Shown here: positions 19,444 through 26,545 of the stretch, one piece after another
Layout: each line of letters starts with the position of its first letter
Numbering within the stretch: the stretch's first letter is position 1
Source of the DNA: Paraflavitalea sp966211765
GTDB taxonomy: Bacteria; Bacteroidota; Bacteroidia; Chitinophagales; Chitinophagaceae
Length of the DNA stretch: 64,000 nt
NCBI GenBank assembly: GCA_966211765.1
Contig: CBIHOV010000003.1
Location: forward strand, 323,432 to 387,431
Reading direction: 5' to 3'
Notes under the pieces: model-generated
What the model saw: only the letters and a program-made list of their open reading frames with translations
The model's database searches: none
What the model was told of the DNA's origin: nothing
Made by a program: the position numbers and the translations under genes

Positions 19444-20511
19444 TTAAGCATTTTGTTCATCGGCATAGAGTCGTCCCCAACGGGTGGCATAAAATGCATC
19501 GAGGGCGATGTCTTCCTGTTTTACAAATCCTTTTTGCGGCAGGCTGCCTTTGGCTACCATTTCCACAACAGCAGCTACAGAAGCGGCGGTGGTCCAGGAA
19601 ATGGCGCGCCAGTTGCGGCCGTTGATATCACGGGGATGGTAGGCGCGGTAAAACTCTTCGCGTTTTAATTCCTTATCAGCCCATCCTTCCACTACGGCAT
19701 AGACATATACTACGTCCTGGCTCACAGGTGGCTTTGCTTCGGTGAGTATCTGTTCGAGCAGCTCTCTCTTTTCTTTCAGGATCAGTTCATATAAGAGGAA
19801 GCGCATGAGGCGTGCATGGCCGGGATAACGAATGGTCTTATAGTTGAGGGTATCGACTTTCCCTTCGAGTGTTTCGCACAAAGTACCCAATCCACCTGAG
19901 GTGGAAAAGGCTTCAAATTCCTGTCCTTCGATATTGATGGTTTCGAGTCCTTCAAGGGAAGGTACCATTTTGCGTACGCCATTGTGGATCACTTCGGCGT
20001 CGTTGATGTATTCATTGATCACACCGGCGGGCGACCAGGTAAAGGAATAACCCATGAGGCCATTGGGATACCTGGGCAGGGCCCCTACCCTTAGTTCCAT
20101 ATCTCTTACGCGGGTAAAAGACTGGGCGAGCTGTGCGCCTACAATACCGATAAAACCGGGGGCCAGTCCACACTGGGGAACCATCACCCCTTTGGATGTT
20201 TCGGCCATTTGGCGGATAGCAGCGGTGGTGGCCACATCTTCTGTAAGGTCGAAATAATGAATGCCCAGTTCATAGGCTATGCGGGCCACGGCAAGGTTGA
20301 GGTGGTAAGGCAGACAGGATACGACGGCATCCTGGCCGGTGAGTAATTTACGCAGGGCATCGGGATCGGCCACATTGCCTTCTACTGTAGTAAAATTAAC
20401 AGGAGCAGCGGGGGCCTGCTTGTCAATACCTGTAACGGTAAACATGTCGGCCAGTAAAGTGCCCACTAAAGAGCCTACTTTACCCATGCCGGTAACAGCA
20501 ATACGTTTCAC
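19444..20511 (-). CDS. Saccharopine dehydrogenase family protein
   Basis: The 355-residue NAD(P)-binding protein starts with a Rossmann motif VTGMGKVGSLVG (residues 6-17). SCLPYHLNLAVARIAYELGIHYFDLTED and PQCGLAPGFIGIVGA are the classic saccharopine dehydrogenase signatures. The C-terminal half carries the alpha/beta substrate domain (MGYSFTWSPAGVINEYINDAEVI). The likely role is saccharopine cleavage to glutamate and 2-aminoadipate semialdehyde, or a related lysine-derived substrate. It is first in a two-gene operon with the DUF1338 gene. No lysine-ketoglutarate reductase is visible in the window. Confidence 0.88.
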   Translation of the reverse strand: MKRIAVTGMGKVGSLVGTLLADMFTVTGIDKQAPAAPVNFTTVEGNVADPDALRKLLTGQDAVVSCLPYHLNLAVARIAYELGIHYFDLTEDVATTAAIRQMAETSKGVMVPQCGLAPGFIGIVGAQLAQSFTRVRDMELRVGALPRYPNGLMGYSFTWSPAGVINEYINDAEVIHNGVRKMVPSLEGLETINIEGQEFEAFSTSGGLGTLCETLEGKVDTLNYKTIRYPGHARLMRFLLYELILKEKRELLEQILTEAKPPVSQDVVYVYAVVEGWADKELKREEFYRAYHPRDINGRNWRAISWTTAASVAAVVEMVAKGSLPQKGFVKQEDIALDAFYATRWGRLYADEQNA

Positions 20512-20692
20512 AATAAATTGTTTAAAATGAAAAAATATGCAGGGGAGCGATCACCCTGTCAAACGGAAAGCAATAAAAGGAAAAGGGAATGAAAGATTAT
20601 GGCACGTTCGCACAGGCGCTCCGCAGGAATGCCATGTACGAATAGAATATTTTGAAGTAGTTATTCATGAAATGCCCTGCAATATTAATAAA

Positions 20693-20728
20693 AGAATTCA
20701 GAATATGGAATTTAGAATACAGAATTGC
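20693..20728. repeat. Low-complexity AGAATTCAGAATATGGAATTTAG-type repeat
   Basis: AGAATTC, AGAATAT, GGAATTTAGAAT and ACAGAATTGC follow one another, a chain of about four degenerate AGAAT units in the gap between two minus-strand genes. It is noncoding and resembles low-complexity intergenic tracts common in this family. Confidence 0.4.
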
Positions 20729-20779
20729 TGCCGCGCTTTTGGGTTACGGCCTGTTCCAGGGCATCCCATCTCAGGGTTG

Positions 20780-21226
20780 TTATCTTCTATAATGAACAAT
20801 GACCTTATTGAACCGCACAGTCCAGTACATTCCAGTATGATTGGGATCGATTATCTTCTTGTCCTCTCCAGTAATGGCGGCGCGCCTGATGGCCAGGTTG
20901 GTATTGTCTAAACTGACAATCGTATATTCCAGGTTGTATAAGGGAAGGTTGATGGTGGAATCATTCGAGAAGGTAAATGTTCCCACAGGGAGCCCATCAG
21001 CCCAAAATTCACCATTGGACTTAAATTCTATAAATGCATTGGTCTTATATGCGGTATCTACCTTTTCCTGCAGGTCAAAAGGATCAGTATAATATTGAAT
21101 GATCTTTTGCTGTCCCCATCTTCCAATAACTGTAGGAGTTTTGCTTTTTTTACATCCTCCGGAAAGGGAAATAAGTGCCAACAAGCCAATAAATTGTGCA
21201 GAAGCGATAAAGGGTCTAAGGGTCAT
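20780..21226 (-). CDS. Small lipoprotein, lipocalin-like, function unknown
   Basis: 148 residues from the ATG at 21226. An upstream in-frame ATG at 21283 would put 19 extra residues before a good lipoprotein signal. The signal ends LISLSGGC with lipidated Cys25, followed by KKSK. The mature part has the short lipocalin-like pattern: IGRWGQQKI near its start, alternating strands with AFIEFKSNGEFWADGLPVGTFTFSNDSTINL, and the end YWTVRFNKVIVHYRR. Such proteins are abundant and uncharacterised in Bacteroidota. It has its own transcription unit, well separated from its neighbours. Confidence 0.7.
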   Translation of the reverse strand: MTLRPFIASAQFIGLLALISLSGGCKKSKTPTVIGRWGQQKIIQYYTDPFDLQEKVDTAYKTNAFIEFKSNGEFWADGLPVGTFTFSNDSTINLPLYNLEYTIVSLDNTNLAIRRAAITGEDKKIIDPNHTGMYWTVRFNKVIVHYRR

Positions 21227-21439
21227 GTAAGGGTATTTTGATAGAACATTCCTCAAATGTACCGTCACTGGATGTGACGACACTTATATTTACAAAAAAC
21301 ACATGCTATTCCAGGCCCAAAATAGTAAAATTAATTTAAGCTACACATAGTAGTTACTCCGCTTATTTTGAGGGTTAGGGGCGCTGGCTTCCGGCCCACT
21401 TTCTGCAAAAAGTGGCTGTTTTGGTGTTTCATGCTGTTA

Positions 21440-21494
21440 GTATACTGTATCCATATTGAAGGTATACTGAAGCTATGCTGAAGCCATACTGAAG
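21440..21494. repeat. Five-unit 11-bp tandem repeat
   Basis: Successive 11-mers are GTATACTGTAT, CCATATTGAAG, GTATACTGAAG, CTATGCTGAAG and CCATACTGAAG, consensus NNATACTGAAG. Because 11 is not a multiple of three, the array shifts frame at every unit, which argues against coding. Confidence 0.75.
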
Positions 21495-21820
21495 GGTAGC
21501 TGGTTGTTGGCTTGAACTTGTCAGCAAACATACAACCCGGAACAGGCCAAATCCAAATTTAAAAAGATGCTTGCTGTGGAATCTTTTGTACATCACAACA
21601 ATTAATGAATTGTTTTTCATCCTGTTATGTATATAGTACTAAAAAATAAATAATGAAAAATTTGGAAACGGGTATCGGGATGTTGTACGTTTGTTGGGAA
21701 CAGTTACCTAAGCGATCGACTTTGTGGAGGGGCCCCGAAGCAAGGTTGATAAAATGAAGTGTTGTGCAACACTTGCTGAAGATAATCCCGACCTCGATAC
21801 TGCTCCGTCGGGACAAGGCT

Positions 21821-21945
21821 GCTAGCTTTTAGCTATTAGGGTTTAGGGGTTAGCAGTCAGGTTTTAGGTTTTGCTTTCGCTGTTGAGATATAGCGATCAG
21901 CGGTTAGCTGATGGTTGTTGGCTGTCGGCTGAGGGCTATTGCCAC
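21821..21945. repeat. Degenerate TTAG/GTCAG/GGC low-complexity tract
   Basis: The stretch is built of overlapping words such as GCTATTAG, GGGTTTAG, GGGTTAGCAGTCAG, GGTTTTAG and later GGCTGTCGGCTGAGGGC. Shorter similar text occurs at 13570-13610 and in the AGTCGGC tandem at the window start. It is noncoding by composition. Confidence 0.45.
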
Positions 21946-22124
21946 TGGGATAATTCTTATGTGTATTTGCGGGATCAGTGGTTATGGTGAAGTTGGCCAC
22001 CAGTTAACCAACAGCAAATGAAAACATAGAAAGGGGTTGGACGCCAGGATTTGGTTGTTGGTCAATAACGATCAGCGCCTTACGGGTTACCGGCTATTTC
22101 TTCGCGGGCATTATTGCCGGCGGG

Positions 22125-22346
22125 ATGATTGCAGGTATCCGGAAGGTGAAATATACCGCTCATCTTACTATAAATATGATAAAAGCCCTGCTCATTGGAG
22201 CGGGGCTTTTCTGTGTAACAGTGGAGCGCCTTCTTAATCCAGCACTTCATACATGGGAACAGGGTTTGTTTTGTTTTTCAGCTTTACCTCCCCTATTTTT
22301 TTACACTGGAATGATCCTTTTACTTTTTGCCAGGTGTCTTCACTAA
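22125..22346 (+). CDS. Possible small membrane protein or decayed gene remnant
   Basis: This weak 73-residue frame encodes two hydrophobic stretches (about residues 19-30 and 47-69) and ends LLLFARCLH. The same frame is open upstream to 22008 without a start codon, reading a hydrophobic GYFFAGIIAGGMIAGI segment, so it may be the remains of a longer membrane protein. A stable hairpin (22181-22210) lies inside it. No family is recognised, and chance is a real alternative. Confidence 0.25.
   Translation: MIAGIRKVKYTAHLTINMIKALLIGAGLFCVTVERLLNPALHTWEQGLFCFSALPPLFFYTGMILLLFARCLH
22181..22210. terminator. Terminator-like hairpin
   Basis: AAAAGCCC-T-GCTC, loop ATTG, GAGC-G-GGGCTTTT gives a 13-pair stem with one T-G pair. 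It is flanked by an A-run and a T-run, so it could terminate from either side. Confidence 0.6.
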
Positions 22347-22376
22347 AACACCACAGGAATGGCGCACAGAAAGAAG

Positions 22377-23579
22377 TTAATCGATCCTATACGACACGTT
22401 GATCCAATTCCACTCCCATGTCTTACCCTTGTCGGGAGAAAATGCCTGACTCCAGACGGGATGGTTTCTTTCGCGCATATCCCACCGGAACATCACGATG
22501 ACGTCTTTTCCATTATAAATATCTTTGCAAAAGAAATGGCCTATATCATTGTCGAATGAGCCAACGACGGGAGGGTCTAAAATACCGGTATTGCTGGGTA
22601 CCCAATACAGGCTCCACAAGCGGGTCTCCGGATTGAACAAGCGCAATGTAAATCCTTCAAAGGGTTGACCATCGAAATCAGCGATGTACATATCGGTATT
22701 GCCGATACCATTCAGTATCGTTCCGTAGTTGATGTCGTTCGATTCCATGTCAAGCCATTCGTTGTTATTGCTTAGCCTTGTTTTCAACCTTTTGTGGTAC
22801 ATCTTCCACTTACCGGCCAGGAGATCAAAGTCATTGTGAGAAGAGGTTGGGGATGCTTTGATGATCAGTTCACCTTCTTTATCGAAACTCAGGGCCGGTA
22901 TAGGTAATGATTGATCGAAGGTCAGCAGTCTTTTCAATTGTGCTTTGGGGTCTTCTATTACGCGGTTTTCGTACATATACCAGTTCCATTCCCAGGTAGC
23001 GCCCTTGTCTTCGGAAAATGCCTGGCTCCACACGGCTTTATCAGGATTGGTCTTATCCCAACGGGCCATTACGATAATTGGTTTACCATTGAATGTTTCC
23101 TGTGCATAGAAAGTACCAATATTGCCTTCGAAAGAACCCACCACAGGATTATCCTTGTCCAAAACACCATTTTTACTGCTCGCCCAGTAGATACTCCATA
23201 ACCTCGTTTTTGGATTGAAGAGGGTTAGTCCTACTCCTTCGTAGGGCTTTCCATCCATTACGGACCTGTTGTTGTTGGTATGACCGATACCCCTGAGTAT
23301 CTTTTTGTTGTCATTGACGCCATCGTATTCCAGCCATTCGGTGCTGCCGCTCAATCGTGCTTTCAATTTTTTGTTGTGAATTGTCCATCTGCCTTCAAAA
23401 AAATCGAAGTCGTGCTGCGAAGAGGATTTAGAAGGGGTGATGATCAATTTACCGTTTACATCAATGCTGGCATTGACGAGGTTTTCTTTCTTTATAACGG
23501 GCTGGGCCAGCATCATTACAGGTGCCAGCAGGGTAATAAATAACAGGATCAAAGTTGATCCATTGATTGGCTTCTTCAT
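22377..23579 (-). CDS. Exported protein with tandemly duplicated DUF1579-like domain
   Basis: The 400-residue protein has a signal peptide to about residue 25 (PVMMLAQ). It then carries two copies of the same ~165-residue domain (about 50-215 and 240-395). Each copy reads DFD-x3-G-x-W, K-x-LK-x-RLS-x3-EWL, LFNP-x-TRLWS-x-YW, PVVGSF-x3-IG-x-F, NGK-x2-IVM-x-RWD and VWSQAFS-x-DKG-x-TWEWNW. This looks like a lipocalin-like or DUF1579-like beta-barrel; function is unknown. The doubling within one chain is the notable point. It is divergent from a MocR-type regulator across 174 bases, so that regulator may control it. Confidence 0.75.
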   Translation of the reverse strand: MKKPINGSTLILLFITLLAPVMMLAQPVIKKENLVNASIDVNGKLIITPSKSSSQHDFDFFEGRWTIHNKKLKARLSGSTEWLEYDGVNDNKKILRGIGHTNNNRSVMDGKPYEGVGLTLFNPKTRLWSIYWASSKNGVLDKDNPVVGSFEGNIGTFYAQETFNGKPIIVMARWDKTNPDKAVWSQAFSEDKGATWEWNWYMYENRVIEDPKAQLKRLLTFDQSLPIPALSFDKEGELIIKASPTSSHNDFDLLAGKWKMYHKRLKTRLSNNNEWLDMESNDINYGTILNGIGNTDMYIADFDGQPFEGFTLRLFNPETRLWSLYWVPSNTGILDPPVVGSFDNDIGHFFCKDIYNGKDVIVMFRWDMRERNHPVWSQAFSPDKGKTWEWNWINVSYRID

Positions 23580-23708
23580 AGGCTCAAATTAGCAACGCGG
23601 TGGCTTAGTTGATGGGGCCATTTTTGTTATATTTACTGGGCCAGTTTACGAGAGCAGGCAACAAGGCAGCGAGGCATTGAGGCAGGACTTGGCAGGCTTC
23701 CTTAGACC

Positions 23709-23742
23709 AGGGTGAGCCGCCCTTAGAGGGCGATCCACCCTT
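23709..23742. repeat. Palindromic repeat, copy 1 (before the MocR gene)
   Basis: AGGGTGAGCCGCCCTT and GAGGGCGATCCACCCTT form an imperfect hairpin ending 12 bases before the MocR-type start codon. The core GGTGAGCCGCCCTT followed by GGGCGAYCCACC recurs almost unchanged just after the same gene (25219-25255). Confidence 0.6.
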
Positions 23743-23753
23743 AAATTTTCGTT

Positions 23754-25208
23754 ATGTTTCCATGGAGGGCAGTTATTGAGATCAATAAGGCATCGGAAAA
23801 GCCCATCTATTTACAGGTGGTGAATTCGATCATAGGAGAGATCCATGCCGGGCGTCTCCGACCCGGCCAAAAGCTGCCTGGAGCAAGGACACTGGGTGAA
23901 TTGTTGGGGCTTAACCGTAAAACGATTGTAGCGGCCATGGATGAGTTGAATAGCCAGGGCTGGATTGAAAGTTTTGTACATAAAGGAACCTTTGTATCAT
24001 CGAAGCTGCCCAAGGTTGAATATCAATCTTTACCAGGCAAAGCACTGCCAGGCAGTAAAGAAACGATTGCCATCAAGATCAATGATCCTTCTTTTCTGGA
24101 GTCGCTGTACCTGGAGGGAGGCAGCAAAAAAATGATTGACGATGGAGTGCCGGATGTAAGGCTTGCGCCGATGCTGCAATTGTTTGCCTACCACCGCTCC
24201 ATACTTTCCAAGAAGGCTTATAACAGCTTGTTGAAGTATAACCACGTTGCAGGCGATCTTGATCTGAGAACAACGCTAAGTACTTACCTGCAGGAAACAA
24301 GGGGTATCCGTACAACACCCGAGAACGTCTTTATAACCCGGGGAAGCCAGATGGCTATCTACCTGTCGATGGCGGCCCTGATCAGGCGCGGGGACACCTG
24401 CATTACCAGTTTTCCCGGCTACCAAATTGTAGACGATATGGTAAAACATTTGGGAGGCAAGGTGGCGCATGTAGCGGTGGACGCAGAGGGACTGCTCACC
24501 AGTGAGGTAGAAAAGCTTTGCCAAAAGAAGAAGATCAAATTGCTCTATGCCACTCCCCATCACCATTACCCAACTACGGTTACCCTCTCCCCTGCCCGCA
24601 GGATCGAACTATTAAAGCTGGCATCGAAATATAATTTCTTTATTCTTGAAGATGACTATGCTTATGATTTTCAGTACGCCAACAATCCAGTGCTTCCTCT
24701 TGCCAGCCTTAACAATAGCCGGGTAATTTATATAGGCTCTTTCAGTAAATGTATTTCTCCCGCTGTGCGGACTGGCTACTTTGTTGCCAGTTCGGAAATA
24801 ATAGAAGTTGTTAATAAGTTAAGGCGAATCATTGACCGGCAAGGTGACCCTTTGCTGGAGCGCGCTTTAAGTGAGTTTATAAAATCCGGGGACCTGCAAC
24901 GCCATCTGAAAAAAGTGGTGAAATTATGCCGAAGCCGGAGGGATTATTTTTGCGCGTTACTGACCAGGCATTTGAGTGCCGAAATCAGCTTTACAAAACC
25001 CGAAGGAGGGATGTCGGTATGGATTGTTTTCAAAAAGGCTAAAGCAGCCAGAGCAATCATAGAAAAGCTTTACGATGCGGGGTACCTGATAGACTCAGAG
25101 CCTGCCTTCCTGGACAAATTACAAGCATTTAGAATAGGGTTCGCGTCGCTGACGGAAAAAGAGATGGAGGGTTTTGTTGGCGTTCTAAAAGATGCTACAA
25201 AGCGGTAG
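23754..25208 (+). CDS. MocR/PdxR-type GntR-aminotransferase fusion regulator
   Basis: The 484-residue protein has an N-terminal GntR winged-helix (about 8-84; PIYLQVVNSIIGEIHAGRLRPGQKLPGARTLGELLGLNRKT) joined to a fold-type I aminotransferase-like domain (about 115-480). The PLP lysine is K332 in IGSFSKCISPAVRTGY. EDDYAYDFQY (299-308) carries the aspartate and tyrosine that hold the cofactor. MocR proteins sense PLP and amine or amino-acid ligands and usually regulate an adjacent divergent gene, here the duplicated-domain exported protein. The gene is bracketed by two copies of one palindrome, and its last codons overlap a dispersed 17-mer repeat. Confidence 0.92.
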   Translation: MFPWRAVIEINKASEKPIYLQVVNSIIGEIHAGRLRPGQKLPGARTLGELLGLNRKTIVAAMDELNSQGWIESFVHKGTFVSSKLPKVEYQSLPGKALPGSKETIAIKINDPSFLESLYLEGGSKKMIDDGVPDVRLAPMLQLFAYHRSILSKKAYNSLLKYNHVAGDLDLRTTLSTYLQETRGIRTTPENVFITRGSQMAIYLSMAALIRRGDTCITSFPGYQIVDDMVKHLGGKVAHVAVDAEGLLTSEVEKLCQKKKIKLLYATPHHHYPTTVTLSPARRIELLKLASKYNFFILEDDYAYDFQYANNPVLPLASLNNSRVIYIGSFSKCISPAVRTGYFVASSEIIEVVNKLRRIIDRQGDPLLERALSEFIKSGDLQRHLKKVVKLCRSRRDYFCALLTRHLSAEISFTKPEGGMSVWIVFKKAKAARAIIEKLYDAGYLIDSEPAFLDKLQAFRIGFASLTEKEMEGFVGVLKDATKR

Positions 25209-25255
25209 CCTTACGAATACAAGGTGAGCCGCCCTTTGGGGGCGACCCACCTTGT
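25194..25255. repeat. REP-like 17-mer plus palindrome (copy 2), acting as terminator
   Basis: GCTACAAAGCGGTAGCC (25194-25210) overlaps the last five codons and stop of the MocR-type gene. It is followed by a strong hairpin with arms ACAAGGTG and CACCTTGT and an inner CCGCCC/GGGCG part (25219-25255). The 17-mer recurs at 61570 and 61621, also beside short palindromes. The hairpin sits between convergent genes and could end transcription from both. Confidence 0.6.
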
Positions 25256-25319
25256 ACTAGTAGAGTGTAATGTGATATTTGTTATTGCTAAAGATCTTCC
25301 TCTACTTCTGCTACTTCCC

Positions 25320-26408
25320 CTAGGGAATATTGGGCGAAGGCAATATCAGTTGCGGTGGTGTGTATCGCCAGAAAGTTTTGATATTTCCTGTGACTGAATA
25401 TCCGCGGCCATTGCAGGCGGTGAAAGTGACATAAGGAGGATAAGCATTGCCTTCAGGATAGCTGGCCTTTTGGGACCAGGTGTTGGCGGCAGCATCATAA
25501 CTCCAGAGGTCGGATTTCAGATTGGAGTAGTATTCGGAAGTGCCCAGGCCCAGGTAAACTTTATTGCCCACCATGAATCCGCGTGTATCCTGCCGCTTGC
25601 CACCACCGAATGCAGCTTTGGCTGTCCAGGTATTGGTAAGTGTATTGAATTCCCACCAATCTGAATTAATGACAGGACTACGGAATATCTTAAACGTATT
25701 GGGATTAATAACGGTCAACACGGAGATGCCGGTGCCAAAATAGATCTTATCACCAACGGCATAGGCAGCCGCATTGTACCGACCGAAGCCCGGGAAATCC
25801 GCTTTGGCCTGCCAGGTATCTGCCGCAAAATCATATTCCCAATTTTCTTTCAGCGTATAGCCATAACCATTGTCATCTACTCCATGGACACCTCCGAGGA
25901 TATAGCCTTTGGTACCGGTAGCGGTGATGGAAGCACGCCCATCGGTAGTACCGGGAAAGCTGGCTTTATTGCTCCACTGGCTGGTCGCAAAATCGTAAGC
26001 CTTCATCACTTTCGTATCCAGGCTACCAAAATAAGCCCTGGAACCGTTTGTAAAAAGATATATATAAGTATATATCGGCTGTCCGGTAAAGTTATTTTTC
26101 TTTATTGACCACACTGCAGTGGAAGGATCAAACTCCCACAACTGGTCATTGGCCAGTATCAGGGAATACAACTTATTATTGACGCTGAATGAGGTATTAA
26201 AAGTAATAGCTGTCGGGATACCAGGAGCTGCCGGCGTCAATTCGGTCCAGATATTGCCACCAATAGTGATCAGGGCCTGATCGGTTGCTTTATCGTTTTG
26301 TTCAATGGGCGTTTGTTCGATATCCTTTTTACAGGATGCTAATAAGGAAGTCATAAATAGGACAACAATCAATAAACTTACCGGTGACCGGTGCGAACGT
26401 ACATGCAT
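25320..26408 (-). CDS. Kelch-repeat lipoprotein
   Basis: The 362-residue lipoprotein signal ends SLLASC with Cys26. The rest is a beta-propeller of about six kelch blades: LWEFDPSTAVWSIK, AYDFATSQWSNKASFPG, WEYDFAADTWQAKADFPG, WWEFNTLTNTWTAKAAF and LWSYDAAANTWSQKASYP. Each is paired with a KGYILGG or KVYLGLG strand. The blades are very close in style to those in the giant T9SS protein at 13627-17454. Surface binding is likely, ligand unknown. It forms its own unit downstream of the T9SS protein at 26546. Confidence 0.88.
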   Translation of the reverse strand: MHVRSHRSPVSLLIVVLFMTSLLASCKKDIEQTPIEQNDKATDQALITIGGNIWTELTPAAPGIPTAITFNTSFSVNNKLYSLILANDQLWEFDPSTAVWSIKKNNFTGQPIYTYIYLFTNGSRAYFGSLDTKVMKAYDFATSQWSNKASFPGTTDGRASITATGTKGYILGGVHGVDDNGYGYTLKENWEYDFAADTWQAKADFPGFGRYNAAAYAVGDKIYFGTGISVLTVINPNTFKIFRSPVINSDWWEFNTLTNTWTAKAAFGGGKRQDTRGFMVGNKVYLGLGTSEYYSNLKSDLWSYDAAANTWSQKASYPEGNAYPPYVTFTACNGRGYSVTGNIKTFWRYTPPQLILPSPNIP

Positions 26409-26545
26409 AACGAAATGATTAAGGGTTTGAATGAACCCTAAAGGTGCAGTGCCTGCAGGAGGTAATCTATGGGAATTTAGTCAACTGTCTTAAAATGACA
26501 GCAACCGGCAGGAATTGATATGCTGTCAGATCGGAGCGAGGATGA

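Larger units (their letters stand above)
21227..22376. other. Repeat-rich intergenic region
   Basis: About 1.15 kb with no confident gene. It holds five 11-base tandem units (21440-21494), an 18-base palindrome with arms AAGTGTTG/CAACACTT (21757-21774), a hairpin TCCCGAC/GTCGGGA (21786-21813), a long low-complexity tract of TTAG/TCAG/GGC words (21821-21945), and a hairpin at 22181-22210. Short open frames on the minus strand here have no protein-like composition. A weak plus-strand frame is listed separately. Confidence 0.6.

Noticed and set aside
20604..20620. TGGCACGTTCGCACAGG as a sigma-54 promoter
   Set aside because: The -24 half looks good but no GC dinucleotide lies 12 bases from the GG, so the -12 element is missing.
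21440..21494. Possible mini CRISPR array
   Set aside because: Units are 11 bases, contiguous and without spacers, and no cas genes are near.
21331..21816. Three short minus-strand frames in the repeat-rich gap
   Set aside because: They read through the 11-bp tandem array and other repeats, and have no family resemblance or proper signal, so they are judged noncoding.
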